NCBI GenBank assembly: GCA_014584295.1
Contig: JACTNC010000053.1
Coordinates: 403,560-467,559 of the forward strand
Reading direction: 5' to 3'
Source of the DNA: Verrucomicrobiota bacterium
GTDB taxonomy: Bacteria > Verrucomicrobiota > Verrucomicrobiia > Opitutales > Opitutaceae
DNA length: 64,000 nucleotides
This document shows positions 1 to 8,425 of the stretch, piece by piece. The notes beneath the pieces are model-generated. The model did no database searches, was not told the origin of the DNA, and was given only the letters and a program-made list of their open reading frames with translations. Position numbers and translations under genes: made by a program. How positions within the stretch are numbered: position 1 is the stretch's first letter; each line of letters opens with the position of its first letter.

Positions 1-219
1 ATTCAAGCCGGTCCTCAGATTGTCGCCATCGAGCAGGTGGGTATGCACACCCCGCTCCGCCAACGCGCGCTCAAGCAGGTTTGCCAGCGTGGATTTTCCT
101 GATCCGCTCAGTCCAAAGAACCATATGACCCGCGCCCGCTGTTTGAACTGCCGTTCCTTTTCAGCACGCGAAAGCACCCTATCAAAGATCGGATGCAGGT
201 TTGTGCGGTTTTCGGTCAT
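1..219 (-). CDS. cysC: Adenylylsulfate (APS) kinase, N-terminal part, cut by the window edge
   Basis: The first 73 codons are present; the gene runs off the left edge. APS kinase phosphorylates adenylylsulfate to PAPS in the cytoplasm during sulfate assimilation. The translation shows the Walker A loop GLSGSGKST at about residues 36-44, followed by [12 protein letters not shown], which matches the DGDN/R APS-binding segment of the family. The ATG at 219 fits the usual APS kinase N-terminus, with [17 protein letters not shown] just before the P-loop strand. It lies 38 bases downstream of the preceding minus-strand gene and could belong to the same transcript. Whether it is a stand-alone kinase or is fused to other domains cannot be seen. 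Confidence 0.9.
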   Translation of the reverse strand, partial: MTENRTNLHPIFDRVLSRAEKERQFKQRARVIWFFGLSGSGKSTLANLLERALAERGVHTHLLDGDNLRTGLN

Positions 220-257
220 TTGTTTACTTAGTTGATGAACTTACAAATCATTAAACC

Positions 258-1097
258 TCACTCAACATCTTTTTCTGATCTTTCCCCCGACTCTTCTGTA
301 AAATCCCTATAGCCAGCAGCATCCATATCCATTTTCAGGGATAGAAGACGGGACTCAAGCACTTCCCGTTCGCTGGAATACCGGTCCTGATCAAAAGACA
401 CGCCTGAGACTTTGAGTTCCCTCAGCCTCTTTTCAAGCAGCGTCCGGGCCGCCAGGAGCTCACCTCCGTCACGGAACAATTCCGCTGCAATTCGCGATGC
501 ATAATCCGGAGCATCCCGGCAGTCTGCCGCACGTGCAAATGCCTCGGCCGCACCTCTGGAATCGTGTAAACAGCGCAACCTGACCTGAGCCAGTTCAATC
601 AAGGGAAGGGCTTTGCCAGGAAATCGGAGGATGCCTGCCTCCAAGAAACGCACTGCCTCCCACCCCTGTTCCCGAGCAATCCTTTCCTTTTCCGCTTCAG
701 GCACATGCCCAACCGATTCTGCTTCCTGTATCCGCCATGCCGCGAAGTCATAGGCAAGGATTCGCGCTCCATTCAGACAGAAATAGAGCGACCCGGGATT
801 GAGCGCCGTTGCCAGCCGTAGCCCGCGAAGGGTCCCTACCGGATCACATTCCTCCCAGCAGTGGGACATCCCAATCCAGGCCACATCGCCAAGCGCAACG
901 CGAAAATCCCCCAGCAGCCCAATCGCGGCCTGAGGTCCTGACCCCGGAAACGACGGACCTCGCCGCTCGCCACGCAAAACGCGCGCGGAAGCTCCAACCC
1001 CAAAATCCGCCCGAACCCATTCCCCACCCCAACCCACGGCGACAAGCACCGCTGCACCGAGAATCACCGTGGCGGTCCGATTCAGCCGAAGGTGCAT
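258..1097 (-). CDS. Membrane-anchored helical (TPR-like) protein of an ABC export operon
   Basis: 279 residues with an N-terminal membrane segment (about residues 8-25, TATVILGAAVLVAVGWG), then a long soluble part rich in alanine, leucine and arginine that looks like helical TPR-type repeats (for example ALPLIELAQVRLRCL followed by GAAEAFARAADCRDAP). The end is highly charged. No enzyme motif is visible. I chose the ATG at 1097 because the stop codon of the upstream permease gene lies one base before it, which implies translational coupling; the longer upstream reading in this frame overlaps the permease. A role as an accessory subunit or scaffold of the exporter is inferred only from operon position. 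Confidence 0.6.
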   Translation of the reverse strand: MHLRLNRTATVILGAAVLVAVGWGGEWVRADFGVGASARVLRGERRGPSFPGSGPQAAIGLLGDFRVALGDVAWIGMSHCWEECDPVGTLRGLRLATALNPGSLYFCLNGARILAYDFAAWRIQEAESVGHVPEAEKERIAREQGWEAVRFLEAGILRFPGKALPLIELAQVRLRCLHDSRGAAEAFARAADCRDAPDYASRIAAELFRDGGELLAARTLLEKRLRELKVSGVSFDQDRYSSEREVLESRLLSLKMDMDAAGYRDFTEESGERSEKDVE

Positions 1098-1098
1098 G

Positions 1099-1929
1099 CT
1101 ACAATTCCCTTCGCCGAAGAATAAGACCACCCACAAGCAGCAGTCCCACAAGGTAAACAATCCCATACGCCGTCGCCACCGCAACCGCGGGCAGGGCGGC
1201 TGAAATTGCGCCAGACTCACCCCAGTCCAAATCAAGGAACCGGAAGTCTGGAACCATCCTGACCAGCGCCTTGATCGCCATCCGTAGAAGGGATGAACCA
1301 ATCCTGGCCACAGCCTCATCCAACAAGGGCCTGACATGGCAAAGGACCAAGACAACCAGCCCGGTCAGTGTCGCCAGCACCCTGGTTCGAAGAAACGCCG
1401 CCACGCACTGTACCGCAGCACACAACAAACCGCATTTTATCCATTCCAAGATGCACCCTGCGAAAATTTCCAACCGCAAGTGGCGCATCCCCTCACCCCG
1501 AGCCGCCACTCCGGTCAAGTGAAGTTGGAGAACGAGCACAACCGCCACCCAGCCAAAGAATCCACCCAACAACACGGTTGTCCCGAACCACTTGCCCAAT
1601 ACGTAGTCAAACCGCGTCACGGGCTTGGTAAAAAGCACCAGCGCAGCGCCGTCCTCAAATTCTCCCAGAAAAAAATGGATGGTCAGCACAATCGTACACA
1701 GCGCCCCCGCGAGAGACGCCCCTGCCAGCCCTACCCGGGTCACAAACTCCAACTGCTCGTGTCCAAAATGAAGCGTGCGCAGGATGCCGGTTCCCCCGAC
1801 AAAGAGCGCGTACGCAACACAGAACCCAACAACAACGTGCTGCCGCATCCCCTCGCGCACCACCTGCCGCGCGAGTGCAGGAATCGTGCGCATCCGGCCC
1901 CTTGATCCAGGACAGGCCATCGGTTTCAT
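1099..1929 (-). CDS. ABC-2 type transporter permease
   Basis: 276 residues with about six hydrophobic segments (for example VVVGFCVAYALFVGGTGIL, LAGALCTIVLTIHFFLG, TVLLGGFFGWVAVVLVLQ, VAVATAYGIVYLVGLLLVGG) and the loop ALVLFTKPVTRFDYVLGKW. That loop is typical of ABC-2 permeases, where a mostly conserved K/P/V..R..YL.GK stretch follows the second helix. It starts three bases after the ATPase stop codon and ends one base before the next start, so the three genes form one operon. It should form the membrane channel for the ATPase encoded just upstream. The substrate is unknown. An alternative start at Met13 is possible. Confidence 0.8.
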   Translation of the reverse strand: MKPMACPGSRGRMRTIPALARQVVREGMRQHVVVGFCVAYALFVGGTGILRTLHFGHEQLEFVTRVGLAGASLAGALCTIVLTIHFFLGEFEDGAALVLFTKPVTRFDYVLGKWFGTTVLLGGFFGWVAVVLVLQLHLTGVAARGEGMRHLRLEIFAGCILEWIKCGLLCAAVQCVAAFLRTRVLATLTGLVVLVLCHVRPLLDEAVARIGSSLLRMAIKALVRMVPDFRFLDLDWGESGAISAALPAVAVATAYGIVYLVGLLLVGGLILRRREL

Positions 1930-1932
1930 CTC

Positions 1933-2805
1933 CTATGCGCCAGGTCGCTCCCCGTGCGCAGATCCCACCACCGAACGATAGACCGTCAGGAGTCCGGCGC
2001 CGCTCGCCCGTCGGCACCCCGTGTGCGCCAATCCCTCGTCACATCCGGAAGGCCCTGCGATCAAACCCCTCGTGGAAGAGCACCAACCGTCTTCCGCGTA
2101 GGCGGCGCACCTCGCCTGCCCACGCCGCAATTCGCCAAGCGATTCGAGATGACTCAATCGACCGCCAACCATGATGGCGATTCGATCGCAGGCATCCTCC
2201 ATCTGCGAAATCAAGTGGGACGCCACAAGCACGGTCCGCCCGCGCACCCTCGCTTGATCCAACATCGTTGCCACAAAATCGATGCCTTCCGGATCCAGTC
2301 CATTGCCCGGTTCATCGAGAACCAAGAGCTGGGGATCGTGCAGGATCGCCTGGGCGAATCCCAACCGTTGGAGCATGCCCTTGGAATATCCCCCGATTCG
2401 CCGGTCAGCCGCATGGATCAATCCCGTTTCCGCCAGAACCTCCGCAATGCGCAAACGACTCGCCCGGTCATTCAAACCATACAGTCTCGCATAAAATTTC
2501 AGCAGCTCCTGCGCGGAGAGATGACGAGGAAAACTCGGTGAGTCCGGCAGAAAGCCCACTGCCCTCCGGCTCGCCATGGAATCCGCCGCGCCCCCGAACA
2601 CGCGTACGGCACCCGTTGTCGGCCGCACGAGGCCGACTACGATCTTCAGCAGCGTGCTTTTCCCCGAGCCATTCGGCCCCAATATTCCGAGGATTTCTCC
2701 TTCTTCGATTGTGAGCGTGACATCACTCAATGCTCGGAGCGCCCTCCTCCTGCCCAACACAGGATAGACCCGATCGACACAAATCAATTCAACCACCGGC
2801 CCCAT
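1933..2805 (-). CDS. ABC transporter ATP-binding protein (ABC-2 exporter class)
   Basis: 290 residues with all nucleotide-binding motifs in order: Walker A GPNGSGKST (about residues 44-52), Q-loop region VGFLPDSPSF, the signature YSKGMLQRLG in place of the usual LSGGQ, Walker B LLVLDEP, D-loop NGLDPEG and H-loop VASHLI. The motif YSKGM is common in drug and multicopper-export type ABC-2 ATPases. After about residue 225 the tail is not typical of the domain and is rich in cysteine and glycine. The gene follows acylphosphatase by five bases and precedes the permease by three bases. It should energise export through that permease. Confidence 0.88.
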   Translation of the reverse strand: MGPVVELICVDRVYPVLGRRRALRALSDVTLTIEEGEILGILGPNGSGKSTLLKIVVGLVRPTTGAVRVFGGAADSMASRRAVGFLPDSPSFPRHLSAQELLKFYARLYGLNDRASRLRIAEVLAETGLIHAADRRIGGYSKGMLQRLGFAQAILHDPQLLVLDEPGNGLDPEGIDFVATMLDQARVRGRTVLVASHLISQMEDACDRIAIMVGGRLSHLESLGELRRGQARCAAYAEDGWCSSTRGLIAGPSGCDEGLAHTGCRRASGAGLLTVYRSVVGSAHGERPGA

Positions 2806-2810
2806 ACTCC

Positions 2811-3086
2811 CTATCCGATCTCAAAATCCCTGTGCTCAGGCGCCCCAGCCAGCACCCGACGCTCCATTTTGCGAATATGGGAAAACATGCGCTCCTCCAC
2901 TGAGGCGATAAACGCATCCACCTCACCTCGGGAACCTTCAGCAACCAAATGCACCCGACCATCCGCAAGATTTGTCACTCGTCCGGTGACCTCGTATTCC
3001 TTTGCCACTTGGCGCGTCGAATACCGAAAGCCAACCCCTTGAACCCGGCCGGAGAAAAAGACTTCTTCGCGATGGATCTGCTTCAT
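2811..3086 (-). CDS. acyP: Acylphosphatase
   Basis: 91 residues, the normal size of the family. Acylphosphatase hydrolyses carboxyl-phosphate bonds such as acetyl phosphate or 1,3-bisphosphoglycerate in the cytoplasm. The active-site stretch [11 protein letters not shown] (about residues 13-23, with the catalytic arginine in GFR) and the second signature [17 protein letters not shown] (about 35-51, with the catalytic asparagine in TNL) are both present. It is the first gene of the minus-strand operon and is followed by the ABC ATPase after five bases. The pairing with an exporter is probably only co-transcription. Confidence 0.93.
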   Translation of the reverse strand: MKQIHREEVFFSGRVQGVGFRYSTRQVAKEYEVTGRVTNLADGRVHLVAEGSRGEVDAFIASVEERMFSHIRKMERRVLAGAPEHRDFEIG

Positions 3087-3408
3087 GTTGCCGGCAAGCT
3101 GTAAGGATAATTAAAACAAATCAATAGCATTTGTTGCACAAATCTATTTCATTCACGCATTCCCCTGCATCAGCAGAGCCCAGTCGCGCGGTCCTATCAC
3201 CCCTCTTCCTCTCAGGAAAATAGGCGGTAGCGCAGACCGCGATTCCTTGAAGAAGGCTCCCCATGGTCAGTCGGCCGTCAGCACGAAGCACGGCCATCCT
3301 GCTGGTGAGGCCATGCTCCCATGCTCAATTTTCGCATCCGGGTTTTCTCATTGCGTTTCAGCGGCCCGGACGCACGTTGCTCATCGCGACTCCTCGTCGT
3401 GCCTCGCA
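3087..3408. other. Intergenic region between divergent acyP and an acidic protein gene
   Basis: This is 322 bases without a supported gene. The part next to acyP (about 3105-3155) is AT-rich and is the natural promoter area for the minus-strand operon. A plus-strand reading runs from 3247 into the next gene, but its translation is low-complexity and unlike a conserved N-terminus, so I treat it as leader. A small inverted repeat GCGGT..ACCGC lies near 3223-3239. No RNA gene was recognised. Confidence 0.5.
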
Positions 3409-4107
3409 ATGAGCAAACCTGATTCTGACGGATCCTCTGAGAACGAATGGGACGACCGCGGTGAACTCGCATGGAACGAGTTCGATTGGGAAAACTACCT
3501 GCGTACCCAAGAGGGACTCGTAGCCAAGTACCTGAAATTCTACGAAAAATCTGCTTCAAAGCAGGACCGTATCGATGTGGTGGCGCAACAGATGGGGTGG
3601 GATCAGGACTCGTGGAGCAGCGACGACGATGACGAGGCGCCTTCGGAAAACGACACTTCGGACGAAAGCGACGAGACGGACGATTCGGAGCCCTACACGG
3701 TCCAAAAGAACCCGATCTTTATCGCAACCAAAGCCATCTACCTGAGCCTCAAGTGCGTCTGGGAGAAGCATGCGGCCGATCCGGCAAAGATCCGGCAACC
3801 GCTCGCATTGGCATTCCTTGCCTCGCTTCATCGTGGCGAGGAGCAATCCACACTGGCCATCCATGCGCTGGACTTTGGCGACTACGCCATGGCAATCAGT
3901 CTGTTCAAACGGGCGCTTCGCGAGATCAACAAGACCTTTTCGCTCGTGATCGACCCTCGCCTTGATGGCAATCGCACGCTGGTCGCTCTCAGGGAAGAGA
4001 TCTATCCGAAGCTGTTTGACCTGCGGGAAATCTGGTTCCGGGTGATAAGCGAATGTCGCGAGGAGTTGGATCGTCCGTCGGACGACGACGACGAATCCGA
4101 CGAATAG
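3409..4107 (+). CDS. Conserved-looking acidic protein of unknown function
   Basis: 232 residues and strongly acidic. It has an N-terminal part rich in W/E/D (NEWDDRGELAWNEFDWENY), an Asp/Ser/Glu-rich linker at about residues 70-95, and a helical C-terminal half (KAIYLSLKCVWEKHAADPAKIRQ, LAIHALDFGDYAMAISLFKRAL, IYPKLFDLREIWFRV), ending in another acidic run (DDDDESDE). No signal peptide or catalytic motif is seen. The ATG at 3409 was chosen because the preceding in-frame sequence looks like non-coding leader. The family is unknown to me. The C-terminal half could be a helical protein-interaction domain. Confidence 0.6.
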   Translation: MSKPDSDGSSENEWDDRGELAWNEFDWENYLRTQEGLVAKYLKFYEKSASKQDRIDVVAQQMGWDQDSWSSDDDDEAPSENDTSDESDETDDSEPYTVQKNPIFIATKAIYLSLKCVWEKHAADPAKIRQPLALAFLASLHRGEEQSTLAIHALDFGDYAMAISLFKRALREINKTFSLVIDPRLDGNRTLVALREEIYPKLFDLREIWFRVISECREELDRPSDDDDESDE

Positions 4108-4182
4108 CCTGCAGCATTCTCTGCAGCGACGTCGACCGGCAGAGAAACTTGCCTCCCCGTGAGCGGACTTCAGCGCCTGTGC

Positions 4183-5190
4183 TCAGGTCTGACCGCTGGC
4201 GAGGATCTTTTCGATGCGCGCGAGTTCTTCCGCGGAGAACTTCAAATTGGAAAGCGCCCCAAGATTGTCGTCCAGTTGCGCAGTCTTGCTTGCCCCAATC
4301 AACACCGAGGTCACTGCCGGTTGTCGCAGCACCCACGCCAGCGCGAGCTGCGCAAGCGTCTGGCCGCGCTCGCGCGCAACGCCGTCGAGCGCACGAATCC
4401 TCGCCATGACCGCAGGCGTCAGGGCATCCGGCTGGAGGAACTTGTAGTCGCTCCTGCCCGCCCTTGAATCGCTTGGTATTCCGTTTAGGTACCGGTTGGT
4501 CAGCAGCCCCTGCGCAAGCGGACTGAAAACAATGCAGCCGACTCCCTCGCGTTGCAGCAGGTCAAACAGCCCGGCTTCCGGCCAGCGGGCAAACATGCTG
4601 TACTTGGGCTGGTGGATGAGGCACGGCGTTCCCATGGCTCGAAGCAGGGCAACCGCTTTTTCTGCCTCGGCCGGCTTGTAGTTCGAGAGCCCCACATACA
4701 GCGCCTTGCCGCTTTTCACCGCATGCGACAGGGCACCCATGCTCTCTTCCAGCGGCGTGTCGGGATCCGGCCGATGGTGATAGAAGATGTCCACATAATC
4801 CAGACGGAGGCGCCGAAGGCTCTGATCAAGCGACGACAAAAGATACTTTCTGGATCCCCATTCGCCATAGGGACCGGGCCACATGTAATACCCCGCCTTC
4901 GTCGAGATGATGAGTTCATCCCGGTGATTCGAAAAATCCTCGCGCAGCAGGCGCCCGCAATTCTCTTCGGCCGACCCGGGAGGCGGACCGTAGTTGTTCG
5001 CCAGATCGAAATGGGTGATTCCCAGATCGAATGCGTGGCGCAGAAGCGCCCTCTGGTTTTCAAGAGGATCAACCCCACCGAAGTTGTGCCACAATCCCAG
5101 CGACAAACGCGGTATCATCAGCCCGGTGCGGCCACTGCGCGCATAGGGAACACGGTCGTATCGGGAGGGATCAGGGTGATAGGATGTCAT
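4183..5190 (-). CDS. gpr: Aldo/keto reductase, L-glyceraldehyde-3-phosphate reductase type
   Basis: 335 residues closely resembling E. coli YghZ/Gpr throughout, including LSLGLWHNFG, LRHAFDLGITHFDLANNYGPP (catalytic Asp and Tyr), PGSAEENCGRLLREDF, DELIISTKAGYYMWPGPYG, YVDIFYHHR, GKALYVGLSNY, IVFSPLAQGLLTNRYLNG and SVLIGASK (cofactor-binding segment). The enzyme detoxifies L-glyceraldehyde 3-phosphate and can reduce methylglyoxal, using NADPH. The ATG at 5190 gives the usual length; an upstream ATG at 5217 would add nine residues. It is a stand-alone minus-strand gene. The gene name rests on the family match, and substrate preference has not been shown for this protein. Confidence 0.85.
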   Translation of the reverse strand: MTSYHPDPSRYDRVPYARSGRTGLMIPRLSLGLWHNFGGVDPLENQRALLRHAFDLGITHFDLANNYGPPPGSAEENCGRLLREDFSNHRDELIISTKAGYYMWPGPYGEWGSRKYLLSSLDQSLRRLRLDYVDIFYHHRPDPDTPLEESMGALSHAVKSGKALYVGLSNYKPAEAEKAVALLRAMGTPCLIHQPKYSMFARWPEAGLFDLLQREGVGCIVFSPLAQGLLTNRYLNGIPSDSRAGRSDYKFLQPDALTPAVMARIRALDGVARERGQTLAQLALAWVLRQPAVTSVLIGASKTAQLDDNLGALSNLKFSAEELARIEKILASGQT

Positions 5191-5342
5191 GCACAGGGTC
5201 TCTGCGCCAGAGTCCATGCCAGCGCGGAGAAGGGGATCATTGAGTCAATTCCCGGCCGTCTTGCCAGAAAACATTCTCGCGATCACGAAGCGGCGCTTGC
5301 GCTCCCCCGGGGACACAGCGTTCGTCCTTGCACACGCTCAGC

Positions 5343-6317
5343 TCACTTCTCCTGAAACATCTTTTTCAGGTAGGTGACATTGGCGGAAAAGTTGTACCTG
5401 ACATCCTTCGCTCTTCTCGCATCCCGGGATCGTTCAACAACCAGCCAGCCCCGCCAGCCGATGTCATCCAGCGTCGCCTTGATCTGCTTCATGTTCACCT
5501 GCGGATCCTTCTCAAGCCACACGCCGTCCGTGTTCGTGGCATGTATCTGTACAATCCGCTTTCTGCCCAGCTTCCTGATCTCAGCCGTCACATCACGATC
5601 GTTCTGAAGCGCGTTGGAAATGTTGAAATAACTCTTCACCGCGGGTGACCCCACCTCGTCGAGCAGCTTTGCCTCCCCGGCGGCATCCAAGGAGGTCTCG
5701 ATGCCAACAATCACGCCGTAGTCCTGCGCCATCCGACCGGCGAGTTTCAGGCGCTCCACGATCGCGGGGCGGATCTGGGGACGCTTGACCAGGTCCCCTG
5801 CCACACCCAAGGGCAGAAAAGCCACACGGACTCCCATCGCCTTCATCGTTTCGAAGCAGCCCTTCAGCATCGCATCGATGTTCTCCCGCTCCGCAAAGGA
5901 CTGCTGGTAGAATGCCGACATCGCGATTGAGGCTATCTCAACTTTGTTGTTGCGCGCGGCATCCAGGAACGTCTGGCGGACCGCCGGATCCACAAGCTTG
6001 TTGTCAAAATTCGCCCGGTTTCCCAATCCGCCGATATCGACCTCGACGCCGTCCGCTCCGATCTCTCTGGAGAGCGGAAAGGCGCCCACGTTCTGGCGCT
6101 TCAAGATCATCCAGTCGCACACCGCCACCCGATAGCGGAGTCCAGTCTCAGCCGCAGCAGATACCTGTTCGATTTCATCGCCGCTCGCGGTCGATGCCCC
6201 AGCGTGCAACCTGAAATACACGACCGTCGCCACCACGAGGCCCGCAGCGACAACAAGTATTCTTACTGCGGCAGGATGCCGCGGAATTGAGCTCAGGATT
6301 GCTCGCGGGGCGAACAT
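5343..6317 (-). CDS. Exported or membrane-anchored sugar-phosphate isomerase/epimerase-like TIM-barrel protein
   Basis: 324 residues. An N-terminal hydrophobic segment at about residues 18-36 (AVRILVVAAGLVVATVVYF) suggests a signal anchor. The rest has the pattern of xylose-isomerase-like TIM barrels: GADGVEVDIGGL, NNKVEIASIAMSAFY, AMGVRVAFLPLG, YGVIVGIETSLDAAGEAKLLDEV, KSYFNISNALQND, RKRIVQIHATNTDG and WRGWLVVERSRD. The Glu, Asn, His and Glu of these motifs correspond to the metal-binding carboxylates and histidines of the family. It acts on an unknown sugar, probably in the periplasm. It is 123 bases from the upstream hydrolase gene on the same strand. Confidence 0.78.
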   Translation of the reverse strand: MFAPRAILSSIPRHPAAVRILVVAAGLVVATVVYFRLHAGASTASGDEIEQVSAAAETGLRYRVAVCDWMILKRQNVGAFPLSREIGADGVEVDIGGLGNRANFDNKLVDPAVRQTFLDAARNNKVEIASIAMSAFYQQSFAERENIDAMLKGCFETMKAMGVRVAFLPLGVAGDLVKRPQIRPAIVERLKLAGRMAQDYGVIVGIETSLDAAGEAKLLDEVGSPAVKSYFNISNALQNDRDVTAEIRKLGRKRIVQIHATNTDGVWLEKDPQVNMKQIKATLDDIGWRGWLVVERSRDARRAKDVRYNFSANVTYLKKMFQEK

Positions 6318-6440
6318 GGGGGCGGAGCAAACGTTAGAAAAAATGCGTCACCATGCCATTTCAAAAACTCAATCGCAAAATCCGCACGCATATCGCTGAA
6401 GCCGAATCGATCCCCTCCTGATTCCATCCGTTCTCCGCCC

Positions 6441-7703
6441 TCACTGCTGCAGCGAGCGCAGCGCCTTCTCCACATCGACAATCGACATCAGCGCACGGGT
6501 TGGACGCGGATGATCCCCGTCGAACACACGCATCTGCCGATGCGTTTCGATCGCGATCGTTGCTTCTTCCCTGACAAGGGCGTCGCCCGATTTTCCGGCC
6601 ACACCGAGACCAAAGTGCCGCGATACGAAGTCATAAAAAGCCGCCCGCTTCGACGGCCCGTAGTCGTGCTTTTCGGCCGGGAGGTGCACATTCTCCACCT
6701 GGTCACGAGCTCCAAACAGCCCATAGACGTGCCGGAGAAAAGGGTACTCGCTCACCGCCGTGAATTTCGTCCAGTCATCGCCATCGGAAACGAGAAGCAA
6801 CGGCCGCGGTGACGCCAGGCCTGCGATGAAAACATTGCTGGCATAATGATTTTCATTCCGGTGGATCGGCAATCCGCTCTCGCAGGGACAGCCCCCGAAG
6901 AAATAGGATGACACCATCACCACCGGCGCACTCAGGGTAACGCGCGCATCCAGCGCCGTGAGCAGAATCGTCTGAGTCCCCCCACCCGATTCGCCGCTGA
7001 CGGCGACGCGTGACCTGTCAACACCATCGAGTGAAAGCAGGAAGTCGAGCGCGCGCACCGCATTCCAGGTCTGAAGCGTCAAAGTAAAGGGACGCTTGTG
7101 CACCTCCTGCGTGACCTGGTCGATCGACTCCCCATAACCGACCATTTCAATGGAAAGTACCACCGCCCCCAGACGAGCCAGCGTCGCACATCTTGCCTGC
7201 ATCCAGGGAGTGAACCGCCCCTGGCGCGCATAGTCGTCCTCGGAGGCAATCGGTTTTCCGTGACCGTGGAGCGACAAGACCACCGGCAAGTTTCCGCCAG
7301 TCGGCACCCGGGGAAGGTAGAGGTTTCCGCAGACAAAATATCCCGGCACCGACTCAAACGCGACATTCTCCACGGTGTATCCGTCATGTAGGCGCTTCTG
7401 TCTGCGGATGGCATTGAGCGGAGTCCTGCGTGGGAACGGTTTCAATCCCGCGCCGGCCTGAATCTGATCGCGCGCATGGCTGGCATAGCGCACCCAAGTA
7501 CCGCGATCCTGGAAATAGCGCCGACCTTCCTCGAGTGTGGCTGCACCTTGCTCCGGAGTGAGGTACGGACCAGGACAGAGCGTCGGACCCTCTGCAGCCA
7601 GAGGTGGAAGCCCGGACGGGATCCATGTTTCGGGGGATGCAAACACTGGCATGGCCAGGACGAGGAGCAAGGGGATGCGCAGCACGTCAAACACTGTGAG
7701 CAT
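6441..7703 (-). CDS. Secreted alpha/beta hydrolase (acetyl xylan esterase or glucuronoyl esterase-like)
   Basis: 420 residues with an N-terminal signal peptide (VFDVLRIPLLLVLAMPVFAS, cleavage near residue 23). The alpha/beta hydrolase core shows LPVVLSLHGHG (oxyanion region), MVGYGESID, the nucleophile elbow VSGESGGGTQTI, the acid region PLLLVSDGDDWT and a late histidine in LPAEKHDYGPSKR. The resemblance is to large secreted esterases of polysaccharide-degrading Verrucomicrobiota and Planctomycetota. I chose the ATG at 7703; a longer in-frame extension to 8231 overlaps the divergent toxin-antitoxin genes and is not convincing. It is likely a periplasmic carbohydrate esterase; the substrate is not determined. 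Confidence 0.75.
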   Translation of the reverse strand: MLTVFDVLRIPLLLVLAMPVFASPETWIPSGLPPLAAEGPTLCPGPYLTPEQGAATLEEGRRYFQDRGTWVRYASHARDQIQAGAGLKPFPRRTPLNAIRRQKRLHDGYTVENVAFESVPGYFVCGNLYLPRVPTGGNLPVVLSLHGHGKPIASEDDYARQGRFTPWMQARCATLARLGAVVLSIEMVGYGESIDQVTQEVHKRPFTLTLQTWNAVRALDFLLSLDGVDRSRVAVSGESGGGTQTILLTALDARVTLSAPVVMVSSYFFGGCPCESGLPIHRNENHYASNVFIAGLASPRPLLLVSDGDDWTKFTAVSEYPFLRHVYGLFGARDQVENVHLPAEKHDYGPSKRAAFYDFVSRHFGLGVAGKSGDALVREEATIAIETHRQMRVFDGDHPRPTRALMSIVDVEKALRSLQQ

Positions 7704-7800
7704 CGCAGCCCGAATGACAATGCCTTTACAGGAGATTCCAACAGGGCATTGAGCAGCACGAGCCTTGACGGAAAACCATGCTGTCATACACTCCTGCCAT

Positions 7801-8013
7801 ATGCGTACGACACTGAGCATTCGACTCGGTCCGGAATTGGCCGACTGGCTGAAGGAGCAGGCGCGTATCACCGGGCGTTCCCAGGGAAGCCTGGTCAAGG
7901 AGGCATTGGACAAGGCCCGCCAAACCGGCCAAACCAAGCCATTCATGAATCTGGCTGGTTCCCTGGAGGGCCCGGCGAACCTTTCCCGGCGCAAAGGCTT
8001 TTCCAGGAAATGA
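7801..8013 (+). CDS. Ribbon-helix-helix antitoxin (VapB/CopG-like)
   Basis: 70 residues. The N-terminal half, RTTLSIRLGPELADWLKEQ followed by GRSQGSLVKEALDKARQ, fits the ribbon-helix-helix DNA-binding fold: a short beta strand, then two helices. The C-terminal half (PFMNLAGSLEGPANLSRRKGFSRK) looks like the toxin-binding tail. Its stop codon overlaps the toxin start as ATGA at 8010-8013, which is typical of toxin-antitoxin operons. It should bind its own promoter between 7704 and 7800 and neutralise the PIN toxin. Confidence 0.82.
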   Translation: MRTTLSIRLGPELADWLKEQARITGRSQGSLVKEALDKARQTGQTKPFMNLAGSLEGPANLSRRKGFSRK

Positions 8014-8411
8014 CGGGCATTGCAGATACCGGCTTCATCGTTGCCTTCCTCAACCGACGGGATGCTCACCATGCATGGGCCGTGGAACTCGCCCGCCAGG
8101 TGGATGAACCCTTGGTGACATGCGAGTCCGTCCTGGCTGAGGCAGTATTTCAAACCGGTTCCGCGGAGCGTGTGCTCGCATTGGTAAACACGGGATTGCT
8201 GCGCGTGGACTTTCAAGCTGCTGCTCACCAAACCCGTTTGGAATCACTGGCCAAACGCTACGCAGATCGCTCGCCCGACCTGGCAGACCTGTGCCTCATC
8301 TGCCTGAGCGAGCGCTTTCCCTCCCTCTCCGTGCTCACCGTTGACCGAGACTTCCACGGGTATCGTCGCCTGCAGCGGGGGGTGATTCCTGTGATCATGC
8401 CGTCCAAATAG
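8010..8411 (+). CDS. PIN-domain ribonuclease toxin (VapC-like)
   Basis: 133 residues. The acidic active-site residues of the PIN domain are visible in order: ADTGFIVA (Asp6), CESVLAEAV (Glu near residue 43), SPDLADLCLI (Asp near 93-96) and LTVDRDFHGY (Asp near 112). PIN toxins cleave RNA, often tRNA or rRNA, when the antitoxin is degraded. The start codon overlaps the antitoxin stop. The gene is followed after 14 bases by the amidohydrolase on the same strand. It is a complete type II module with no sign of decay. Confidence 0.85.
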   Translation: MTGIADTGFIVAFLNRRDAHHAWAVELARQVDEPLVTCESVLAEAVFQTGSAERVLALVNTGLLRVDFQAAAHQTRLESLAKRYADRSPDLADLCLICLSERFPSLSVLTVDRDFHGYRRLQRGVIPVIMPSK

Positions 8412-8425
8412 GCGGTCGGATTCCC